Positions 50,701 through 61,085 of a DNA stretch of 64,000 nucleotides are shown in pieces. Source of the DNA: Branchiostoma floridae (taxonomy: Eukaryota > Chordata > Leptocardii > Amphioxiformes > Branchiostomatidae); contig NC_049983.1 of assembly GCF_000003815.2 (NCBI RefSeq), positions 13,411,855 through 13,475,854 of the forward strand, given 5' to 3'. Position 1 is the stretch's first letter; each line of letters begins with the position of its first letter. The notes beneath the pieces are model-generated. The model searched no databases. It saw nothing but the letters and a program-made list of their open reading frames with translations, and was not told where the DNA came from. The position numbers and the translations under genes were made by a program.

Positions 50701-53700
50701 GACGGGATACCAAGGGTGTGGTCACCTTGAAAGCAGCTCAGTCACTCATAAAATAATGAGCAACAAATTTTGATATTTCAATCTCAAGAGAAGATATGTC
50801 TTACCCTTTGTGCCAAATTTCAACTCATTCTATCAAAGAACGACTCTGTTATGAAACCACTTGCATTACTTTCTGACTCACCCTCGTATATTGATACTTG
50901 ATACTTAGTTAAGCTGTCAGTGTCCTTTTTCATTTAGCTACTTCATTGCTGGGTGGAAATTGGTTTGCACCTCATGACTGGCTAAGTCATAAATCAGTGT
51001 GTACCACAAACCTTGTATAAACTGTACACATAAGCTGTACAGTATCTGAAACCTCAACGTCCGAGTATCTAAAAATTGCTTTCGCATATGCTGTAAACAC
51101 CATTCACCAACACTACCTCCATAACATAGAAAATATAACAATATACAAAATGATAAGCACAGCATATGGCATTGATAATCTAATCCATACCTTAATAACA
51201 TCCTGTTGGCTTTCCTCGCTGAAGTGAGCAGTTCCTATGACATAAACCTTCCCCCCATCCTCTGTGTCTAGTGTTGTAACTGTCTCAGGAAGGTTGGTGA
51301 CAGGCTTCCTCTGTCTCAGCACAGGAGCCTCCTCTTCCTCATTGTCTAATGGGAAGGAAGATGGTTACATTGTAAGTTGATATTGAAGCATCTCCTCAGA
51401 CATTACATATTCCACTTTCATGAAAGTATGATGAATGATTTGTATGTACAATAGTTGTATCTTCAATAATCAGCAAAAACAACTTCAGAGTGCACACATT
51501 GGGTTCATATTTATGTTACAAAATACACAGAATGCTCTCATGATAGGACCAATTGCACATTATTATATTTCAGCCATACCATAGGTATGGTGAAATATAT
51601 TGTATTCGTAATGTTTCTTTCTTTCTTTCTTTCTCCTGTCAAATTTTCAAAGCGATTCATCTCCGCTGTTTCTGGACCAAATGACTTGAAATTTGGCACA
51701 AGGGTAGAGTGGGCCAATACCCAAATGTGTTTTTTTCATTTTTTTCATATCTGCTCCTTAAATGATTTTATTGAGGTTTTATTGCAACTTTTGGACCAAA
51801 ACTGTATATTTTGGCCCCCTGTACCATGGTATTACATCCAATTGACCTGAAATTTGGCACAGAGGTGCTCTAGATACTTATTCAAAGGGTCCATGTATAA
51901 TATGTGGTATAAATCACTTCAAAATGACTCCTTAAGGAGGTTTTTGTGGGAGAGTTTAGGATAGGTAAGGCTGGAGTGCCGAGGTCAATGACCTCTAGGT
52001 CATTCTGGTGTGTCAGGGCCACAGGTGTGCCAGGTAGATCCAATTATCTACCTACCTACCTAGTCCATAGACATCCAGGTGGTTGGTGGACAAGGTAAAT
52101 CCAATTAATGGCCAGCCAATGAGCGAGCTTATTTTGCTGGAAGAGTCCATTGTTGGACAGGGGGTGTATTTTAAATTTTACTTTTAGACTTTGGTGATAA
52201 TGCCAATGTTTTTTTAGCGGAAGTGTTTTCGCACTGATCCACTTGACATAAGACTACTACTGGGACAGTCCATTTTTGCACATAGGGGGGATTTAAAAGA
52301 AATCAGTTTTGCACATGGGTGATGATTCCGAATTCCATTTGTTAAGTGGAAGTTTACCCCCACCTGAAGACTGTACATGAGGAGGATTCGGCAGCCAACC
52401 AGCAAGCCTTGTGTTATCTGGAAGAGCCCATTCATGCACGGGGGACTTTTAAAAAATTCAGTTTTGGACTGGGTTGCTTCTTATGCAAAAGGCCATGTAC
52501 TGTGAGTATTTCTGGACTTGTCTATTGTGCAATTTTAAACAGGGTCACCGGTGTGCTGGGAGATTCCATTCTTCGACGAAGGGGGTATTTTTTTAAATTC
52601 ATTTTGTGGACTTTGCTGACTATTTCAGCTGATATATTTTTGGATCGCTCCACTTTACATAGGGGTATAACAGGAAGAGTCGATTCTTGCACAGAGGGGG
52701 GATTTTTTTCAAATATGGTTTTGGACGGCTGATGATTCCAAATTCCATTTCTTAGCGGAAGTGTTTTTGGAGTCGTCTATTTTTTTGAGTCCATTCTTGA
52801 AGGGGTTTTTGTAAGATTCATTTTTGCTCATAAGTGTGATTAGTAGTTAGAAGTCATTTTAAGCAGAAGTGTTCCATTTTTGCACATGAGTGATTTTGGA
52901 ACAGTCTATTGTTACATGAGGAGGGAGATGGCTGAAATATGCTGTATTTGCTCTCAAGCAAATGTCGGCCTTTCTAGTTGTTCATTCAGATTATCGCATA
53001 AAATACATGATCACCCATATACCACAATTGAATGATCAAACCAACCAAACAGGCCACTTTTCTTTTGATAGATCATCTCTTACTCAGAAAACTGTCTAAT
53101 GATGATGGTACCTTTGGGAGAGACTATTAGCATACAAATATGCCTACCATATTCAGCACTATCCTATGTTCTCTCTACTTTCTCCAGCTGCTTAACCCCA
53201 TTACTAATACACATAATAATATGTACATACCAATTGGTGGTAAAATGACTACCTTAGAATTGAAGTTAGTAGGGACATAGTTAAAGCCCATTTTGCAATA
53301 CTCACCTTCTACATCTGTGTCATAGTCTCCATCTCCCTCATCATCCAGGTCCAGATCATCATCATCTTCCTCATCATCATCCTCATTACTCCCCAGCTCG
53401 GCAGTGTCCTCAGCTCGACCCCGCCCCACGTCCCCCCCTCCCCACCTGTCCTTGTCCTTGGTGGAGTACTTCCTCCTGCTGACGTGGTCGATCACTTCAT
53501 CACCTGATGAGGAGTACTCATCTGATCCGGAGAAACCTACATGTGATACCAAGTATTGCTTCAGTCTCAGAAAACTCGGAATACTGTACGATAAATGTAG
53601 AAAAGGCATTTCCAGATGACGCTTATTGGCTTTAGTCAAATGCTGTGCACAAAACCAATGTTTACAAATTGTGTTTAAAGTATTGTAGGTAAATCGTGGC

Positions 53701-56700
53701 TGTACAACAGGCTAGTTATCAAATGCTGTTATATTTTATGTATGTGCAACCATGTCTAATTTTATGTGTGCAAACAAGGGTTCCTTTATCATCTTTGCTG
53801 GCATAATGAATATAAGTGTATTTCTGTCAAGACTGAATAAATTTGAATACATTTCATCTGCACACATCATTGGATACCATCTTTATTTGGGTCAACAAAA
53901 AAAGCAAATAAGAAAATGATGGACAAGTACAAATTTGGGAACAAAAATATGGACAATGCGTTCAAACTTGAAATTTATCAAGTTACTGTATATCATGGGG
54001 AAAATAATGTTTTTATTTGAGTAAAATGCACCATCACTGCACAAACACAAACATGAAGCAGCGTGGGTCTAAGCTTTCATTATTTCATCCTAAGGCAATA
54101 GCAGAAGAGGTACCTCTGACTAATGTGCTTAGGCCAAAGTACAACACAAATCAAGCACTGAAGCACACAAAAAAAACATAGGAGAAGAACAATTTTCAAA
54201 ATACATTGTATTCTACTTGATATAAGACACACAATATCCACAGCAACCTCCAATTTTCATGCCCATGCTGAAGAGTAAAGATTCCAATGTATAAATCCAC
54301 ACCTGCAAGTTTGAAAAAATTCGTGTTTTGATGTGGACTGTTATAAATCACCATTTAGTAGAATCATGCTGATGCAGAATTCTGTCAATTACTAGTACCT
54401 TACATAATTTTACAAAAAATAGTATTCCATGCTTTTCATGCAGGTATTCATTGTACCACCACACAAAACGTAGAGTATCCAAAAGGATTTTGATTGTAGT
54501 AATGTTCCCCCTGTGTCTGTGTATTAGTGTTTGCTTGAGAAGCTATAAGTGCTAGAATTTGTAGCCATGCAAACCAAGAAGTAGATACTTTATACATGGT
54601 TTTCAGCCACTGGCAGAAATATCTACTAGTAAATATTTGTACCACTTTTGGAGTTTGACATTTGTGATGAATGAACTGATAGATCATAGAGATACCAATT
54701 CATGCAGGTTTGAATTTGACACATGTAAAAGTAATCTTTTTGCAGGCATTATTTGTGTCAAAATGCATTAGATTGAAATGCAGTTTAGTAATTCTTCCTG
54801 ATCTGCCTATATGTTGCATCAGAATCATAGTTTTTGAAGTTGCATTACAAAAATGTATATTATCATTAGTATGGCTTTAAAAAATCTTGTTAGTCTATTG
54901 CATGCCAAATCCAGAGCATGCACTTGTCTTGTTCGATTTTAACATTCTACTGTGTTTAACTGTGTTATTTTACTGCTGAAGGCCATTTTGATAAAATTTG
55001 AAAACTTGCTTTTCCTTATGTTTAGAATGGCCCAATCCTTGTACTAGCAATGGCATGCATCACTGCCATGTTGCTTCAACAGACTATAACTTCTTGCTTT
55101 AACTGCCTAGTGGCTATATTTTGCAACCATGTACATGTTACATATTTTGCATAGAAGAACAAAGTAACACATTAGCCACAGTATCCAGGTGCAAGCAGAG
55201 GACAGCTGCCTGTAGGTAAAGAGAAGCTGCAGAGATCTAGAGGAGGAGAAAGAGAATGAAATGGTTTGCATACATATCCTGGCATATTTGGCTGCTCGAA
55301 ATGGGTCTAACTCTTCCACATTGAAGTCATCTGTGAGAGAGGACCAACCACAACACAGTGTTCAGTACAGGACATACTGTGCAAGCAGGTGGCTACAGTT
55401 CTCCTACACCTGCTACCTTCACCAGCACAAAGGTTACACCAGGTGCACTTTGAACATGATGTATTTGTATATACTATATGTAACTACAATGGAAGAAAGG
55501 TAAGGAAATGTACAGCTGAGTAACAGTGAAGGTTTCACACACAACAAATCCACAGCACAGAATCAGATGCTGATAATGATGCTGATATTCTTCATTTCTA
55601 GCTGGACGAGGAAACATTGTAGAAAGAAATCTGATAAAGGACAAATAATTATTGTTCAATTTGTTGACTTAAAAATGCACTGATATAAGCCCTTTCATTG
55701 AGATCAGAACACATTTGCAGTGACAGGAATTCTAGGTAATACATCGAAGGTAAAGCCTCAAAAAAAAAAAAAAAAACGGCCTGGGCGTTGTTATGCAAAT
55801 CGAAACAATGGTCAAGAGAAGGACTGTTTATTTTCTGGGCCTACACCTTTGACCAAGGACTTGCTTTGACATATTACCTAGAATTCCTGTCGCTGCACAC
55901 GCGTTCTGACCTCTGTGAAAGGGCTCATTCTCAAGCACTTTCACAATCATTAACGGTATTTTCCTGACTACTTCTGAATCCGAAAGTTACATGATGTATA
56001 GCTCTACACTAGATCAAGGAGCTTTTATCAGGAGGAGAGAGTATGGAGTTACCCGCCCACAGTGCGCCTTTGTTTGGCCCGTTAAATCCTGCAGCGCCGG
56101 CTTTGTTTACTGCCCTGCGCGGCGCCCGTCTGATCTGATGTTCGTAGCGCCGGTTGGCGCGGTTTCTATGCTAATGAGCCACGCCATTACGTCATAGCCC
56201 TCAAGCCAGCCCGAAGCCCGATCGGCAAGAGGCGAAGTGGGTCAGGTTTCCGACGATTCCCTTATTTGGAAAACTCGGCAGGCATGTGACTACGTCATCT
56301 TGCGGTAGAGGGCACAATGGCGGACAGTTTGATATGTTTCTCTTCGCCGTACAACAAACATGGGCCAGTTTAGGCCTATTTTCGCGGATCGAGGTCTGTT
56401 TTCTTGCGATAGAATTATGAATTTTCACATGTATTTTCAGATGGCTACTAAAAAAATATGACGTTTTTCTTCATTTAGCTGATATTTTTTCGTAACTGTT
56501 GATGATGTGCTCGGTAAAATGGCGTGTTCACTGTTGGTCGAACCTTGCTCATTTTTGTCGAACCACCCGTGTTTTTAGAGGATACATCGGGCCTGGAATA
56601 AGGTGAAGGTAAGGCGGGAGAGCATAGTTTTCATGGTTTTCGTTACGATCGGGTTTTCGTATATAATGTCTTGAGTTCTCCAGGCATAATTATGTTTACC

Positions 56701-59700
56701 TTCACAGAAGGTACACATATTGTTTTTGCTTAGACGTTCTTTTTTTCCGCGCACCTCAAAAACATGAATATCTCCGAAAGTAGAGCTTGGATTAACTTGA
56801 AAGCCAGAGTTATCTGGTAGGCCTGTACATAACGCACTGCACCGTGGTCATTCGGGCCCACATAGACCCAAAATAATGATTTTATGGAGCAAAAAAGGGT
56901 GAAAAAAATAGCAATTTTAACACAAAATCGAACTTTAGAACACCTCTGGAATCTTGGAACGTTGTTCGAAACGAGGTCAACGACCGCCGCAGCTATCGAA
57001 CAAGCCGCCGCGCCAGCAGAAGGAAATATAATACCCCAAAAGTATCGAAATGTGTGGAGAGGTAGGTCACTAATTGTAAAAACTTCCTTTCACGCCAAAG
57101 GCTCCGGAGTATGAACGCGCAAAATTCTACATCTTTGTCACAACAACGAACAAAATTCCCGCCCATGGCAACACCGGAAACTAAATATGATGACCTTTGC
57201 CGTCTGATCGGCACCGCATTTGATCTCAAAGTACGCGGCAAATGCCTTGTTATTCCAGTCAGTTCAGTGCAAAGTCATGATATACTTTGAACCACATTTG
57301 TTTTTTACTCCGCTTAAGTTGCAAGTGTTTTACCCGGTTTGTTTTTGGACAGGCAAGGAGAAATTAGTTTCAATGATGTTCGTGTTATGATGCATTCAGT
57401 GATTTACATATTCTCAGATCGAACCGCTGCCTGTCAATCAAGTTGCGAACGTCCTGGGAATCTAAGGTTTCATACAGACATGTTTGCTACATCAATATCC
57501 GTCGCATGCCGGCTTGTGTATCGTTAGCCGGCCACCGGGGATTTTCCAAGCTCAAATTTATACGTCGTGCCTCAAACCAAAGGGGTTTTATGCCTCATCT
57601 GTAAAACAATTAAATTTGCATGGCGATTTTTTAGTAAGTTAAATGTAAGATGTGCCACAACGTAGCGACCATGCTTCGAACGTAACGTGTTAACCATTTT
57701 TAAAGCTCAAATTTCCTTGGCGACGCAAAACTTGCAATTGGCTACTGTACACAATCCTATGAATCCCGCGATTCATTCAGACGACAGCTCTGTGCAGAAA
57801 TTTATACTCAGTGATTTTTTTAACCTCCTTGCTCAGTCAAAATCTTACAAGCAGTTAGTAAAAAGATCAAGATCAAAAGCAAACTTATTTTTCACGGTTT
57901 ATGTAAGGCCCCGCCCTTACATAAAATGCCGCATGATTGCAAGCTGGTGAGGTCTGAGCCCTTGTCGTCAACTATATTGAAAGTATCTTTGACATTTGAA
58001 TTTACATATTTATCTTCTTTTTTAAATTTGACTTCTGTACGTATGTGGTAGCAATAACTGACAGTTAATCGTGGGGGGCGGCGGGGGGGGGGGGGATAAT
58101 AACAAAAAAGTCAGCAATATGCGACTGACCATAGCAGTAGGGTAGGGGGATTCTCCTACATACATATGCTGGCGGGTTCGACCGGTCGCTTCACTCTAGC
58201 CGCCGGGAGGGGTTAGGAACTACATGTATCATCTAAACCAGNNNNNNNNNNNNNNNNNNNNNNNNNNNNNNNNNNNNNNNNNNNNNNNNNNNNNNNNNNN
58301 NNNNNNNNNNNNNNNNNNNNNNNNNNNNNNNNNNNNNNNNNNNNNNNNNNNNNNNNNNNNNNNNNNNNNNNNNNNNNNNNNNNNNNNNNNNNNNNNNNNN
58401 NNNNNNNNNNNNNNNNNNNNNNNNNNNNNNNNNNNNNNNNNNNNNNNNNNNNNNNNNNNNNNNNNNNNNNNNNNNNNNNNNNNNNNNNNNNNNNNNNNNN
58501 NNNNNNNNNNNNNNNNNNNNNNNNNNNNNNNNNNNNNNNNNNNNNNNNNNNNNNNNNNNNNNNNNNNNNNNNNNNNNNNNNNNNNNNNNNNNNNNNNNNN
58601 NNNNNNNNNNNNNNNNNNNNNNNNNNNNNNNNNNNNNNNNNNNNNNNNNNNNNNNNNNNNNNNNNNNNNNNNNNNNNNNNNNNNNNNNNNNNNNNNNNNN
58701 NNNNNNNNNNNNNNNNNNNNNNNNNNNNNNNNNNNNNNNNNNNNNNNNNNNNNNNNNNNNNNNNNNNNNNNNNNNNNNNNNNNNNNNNNNNNNNNNNNNN
58801 NNNNNNNNNNNNNNNNNNNNNNNNNNNNNNNNNNNNNNNNNNNNNNNNNNNNNNNNNNNNNNNNNNNNNNNNNNNNNNNNNNNNNNNNNNNNNNNNNNNN
58901 NNNNNNNNNNNNNNNNNNNNNNNNNNNNNNNNNNNNNNNNNNNNNNNNNNNNNNNNNNNNNNNNNNNNNNNNNNNNNNNNNNNNNNNNNNNNNNNNNNNN
59001 NNNNNNNNNNNNNNNNNNNNNNNNNNNNNNNNNNNNNNNNNNNNNNNNNNNNNNNNNNNNNNNNNNNNNNNNNNNNNNNNNNNNNNNNNNNNNNNNNNNN
59101 NNNNNNNNNNNNNNNNNNNNGTAGAAATGAAACTTATTGGATAGTGGTAAAAGTGAAACCAATATGGGAGCTATGAGTGTGGCTAGCCACTTTGTTGGTT
59201 GATGCCAGTCTACCACACTAGTGTCACTTTTACTACACCAGTACATGTCTTAAATACAGGAATGAATGCCTTCTTGGCTCTGATACCATGTTTTGTCCCT
59301 TTATTTCTTTTTACAACAGTCATCACAACTTTATGGTGCCTATTTTTGAAAATGTAGCCAACTTTTTTTCACCCATCTTGTTTTTTTTCGCCCTATCGCA
59401 CTATTTTTGCAATCTGCAGAGGGTGTCATCCATAAAATTTACTTGCTGTGGCCTGATAGATTTCAAAGCTTTTTTTAAACATTTGATTACATATCGTTGA
59501 AGGAAACCAATTTTGTCCATGGCTCTCTCCCCAATTTCCAAGTAGAAATGTTAGGCTAGACCATGTGAAGGTAAACATTCTGTATTTGTTTGCAAATGTT
59601 ACCTTTCTAGTTTTGAACTTTGTATTTGTATCGATTTATGAAATATATCTGTTGCATACTTAAAAAAAACTTGGTTCCTGTGATCATTGAGTCAGGTTTT

Positions 59701-60534
59701 TCACAGTCATCATTAATTGTAGGAATATTACCAGTTTTTTTCGTAGACTTTGCCTCAGACAATTTTGCCTTTAGGCTTAGCCCGTACCCGAGCGGCGGCG
59801 CTGTCCGGTCGCCGTATGGCTTTGAAATTTCACCCTCAGTCAGAGAGAATATTGCCGCCGCTGTATGTATTCCGAAGTTACTCTTCTGTTCAACATCGTC
59901 GACAAAATCGCAAAAATCAGATCGCTACACACAATGTTTGTATCCCCAGGCCGCCCCACCATGAAAATGACCACAAAACAAAGGGAAAACAAAAGCTTGT
60001 GTGGGTGAAATGTATGCAGATGCAGGTTTTTGACACGTGGGTGTTAATAAAATTTTGTCGCCCGCTACGAACATACGAACAATGGAAACTAATCCGTACT
60101 CTCTCCTCCTGATAAAAGCTCCTTGACTAGATTTGAGGACATGATTGTCTGCTACAACTAAGGAAACCTCACGCCCACCCTAGAATACACAACAATGTGA
60201 CCACCCACTGAAATGTTACTAGGATGTGTATAGACAATAATATTGCTTCATCTCGCGCTGCCAGCTTTCTAAAATAGGAACGCATTATTGCACAATTTAT
60301 CGACACTCCCATATGGTGTCTGACATATGATTTGACCAGGTTGTCAAAAATTTCCGAGGAAACAACTTATTCAGCAGTTGGTCTAGAGAATCGCAACACT
60401 CGAAAGTGTAACTTCACTTTGTTTGGTATCTAAAGGATGTGTATCTGGCTTACAAGATGTAACCTGAGTTGAACCATAAGAGATTTACCTTCGTCTTGGT
60501 GCAGATGATTTTCTTCTCTTCCACCTTCTGCCAT
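47710..60534 (-). CDS. TRABD: TraB domain-containing protein
   Basis: TraB/PrgY-family protein; the vertebrate orthologue is a tail-anchored membrane protein whose reaction is not settled, though the family shares metal-ligand-like motifs with the TIKI proteases. Ten exons, phase-consistent, 414 aa: 60489-60534, 55274-55330, 53306-53536, 51191-51345, 49663-49803, 49397-49507, 48827-48966, 48380-48549, 48092-48192, 47710-47802. The start is MAEGGREENHLHQDE. The TraB core shows VYVIGTAHFSEES (GxxH), QPDVVLVELC, ITEQLGMAPGGEFRTAF, LGDRPI, KCKQRDLLEEMLAEM and VVGMGHVPGI. The C-terminus is a hydrophobic anchor (VKLGLLGLLGYGCW). Residues about 30-120, before the TraB domain, are acidic (EDDDEEDDDDLDLDDEGD) and longer than in human. 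The acceptor of the last exon is uncertain (47802, or 47827 with a phase break). Intron 1 holds the 4.1-kb element. Confidence 0.92.
49961..50888. mobile_element. Mariner-like element with about 110-bp inverted termini, in a TRABD intron
   Basis: The left end TACGAGGGTGAGTCAGAAAG is mirrored at the right end up to 50888. Similarity of the two ends continues inward for roughly 110 bp (GAGTTGAAATTTGGCACAAA, then CTTGAGATTGAA). TA at both borders fits a Tc1/mariner-type target. The middle has a 60-codon ORF at 50447-50629 that I do not recognise as transposase, so the element is probably non-autonomous. Confidence 0.82.
51565..52940. mobile_element. Composite repeat with ATATTTCAGCCAT inverted ends, in a TRABD intron
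   Basis: ATATTTCAGCCAT at 51565 is mirrored by ATGGCTGAAATAT at 52928-52940. The left part has CCATACCATAGGTATGG, a TTTC microsatellite (51608-51631) and the phrase ACTTGAAATTTGGCACA, repeated as ACCTGAAATTTGGCACA about 180 bp later. The right part is the degenerate tandem array listed separately. No coding capacity; class unknown. Confidence 0.55.
52140..52880. repeat. Degenerate tandem repeat, unit roughly 100 bp
   Basis: Phrases recur in the same order: a G(G/A)A(G/C)AGTCCATT-type block, TGCACA-GGGGG, a T-rich stretch with ATTCAGTTTTGGAC, GATGATTCC-AATTCCATTT, and TTAGCGGAAGTGTTTT. Copies begin near 52140, 52255, 52425, 52555, 52675 and 52785 and differ considerably from each other. Confidence 0.65.
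55687..55925. mobile_element. MITE with about 54-bp imperfect inverted termini
   Basis: The left arm 55687-55741 (AGCCCTTTCA...GACAGGAATTCTAGGTAATA) is mirrored by 55872-55925; the inner 22 bp (GACAGGAATTCTAGGTAATA plus flanks) are almost perfect. The 239-bp element has an A17 tract in the middle and lies only 90 bp from the large element that follows. Confidence 0.75.
56008..60132. mobile_element. 4.1-kb DNA transposon with 33-bp terminal inverted repeats, family unidentified
   Basis: CAAGGAGCTTTTATCAGGAG begins at 56015. The same sequence, mirrored, ends at 60125: 33 bp match with one mismatch, the outer 29 bp being perfect. Both ends are flanked by the same 7-bp word ACTAGAT (56008-56014 and 60126-60132), a clean target duplication. 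The 4,111-bp body contains an 879-N gap. I recognise no transposase in what is sequenced; open stretches at 56884-57114 and 59750-60112 (plus) have no known motif. It sits inside TRABD intron 1. A 7-bp duplication would fit P-like or Dada-like families, but this is a guess. Confidence 0.82.
58242..59120. other. Assembly gap (879 N)
   Basis: A run of 879 N inside the 4.1-kb element. A poly-G tract at about 58082-58095 lies just before it and may have helped break the assembly. Confidence 0.99.
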
Positions 60535-60544
60535 TTTGTCGGCG

Positions 60545-61085
60545 TCCTTCGAACCGGAAGTGCTACCCTGACCTTTGACCAGCAAAGGTGGCAACCGGAA
60601 GTTTATTTGAACGTCTGCACAAAAGTTGCAAAAAGTGTTTGTGGGGTACAGACAGGCATTTTGGAGGTCTTCCTGGAAGGAAATGCACATTTTGAAGGTC
60701 TGTACACTTTCATTTGTAAGATGTGTAGGTTAGGAATCGTATTTTACCGCTACTTTTAATCGTATTAACTTTTGTCGTCTGCATTTTACTACGCCATTCA
60801 ATTATAAGTTATAACCAAACAGCAGACGTGGCAACATTTGGTGCGGTGTGCAACAAGTTCATTGCCGTATTGACTTAATTAGGTAAACAAAATAGATGTT
60901 ATAACTGTATTTGTATAGAAAGAGTAGAACTTTGCTAGTAACGAAAGACAGGAGCCCCTCTTCAATGTGACTACGCCCCTTTTAATTGCCTACTATTTTG
61001 ACTTAACACCCCCCCCCCATTAAAATTTAAACAGCACATCAACAGATAACATAGCTGATATTCTAGGCTGAAGACAAACATCACG
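60545..61085. promoter_or_regulatory. Head-to-head promoter region of TRABD and the LRR-hydrolase gene
   Basis: The TRABD start codon (60534, minus) and the LRR-gene start codon (61086, plus) are 551 bases apart. Just upstream of the TRABD start are two ETS-type sites (CCGGAAG at 60554 and CCGGAAG at 60595) and, between them, TGACCTTTGACC (60569-60580), a perfect DR1 nuclear-receptor element. The site nearest the start may be in the 5' UTR. A donor-like CATTT|GTAAGATG near 60715 and an acceptor-like TATTCTAG near 61067 suggest a 5' UTR intron in the plus-strand gene. Confidence 0.5.

Noticed and set aside
55474..55659. MFPRPARNEEYQHHYQ reading as a TRABD first exon
   Set aside because: No donor in suitable phase; the exon at 60489-60534 has a better start context and matching phase.
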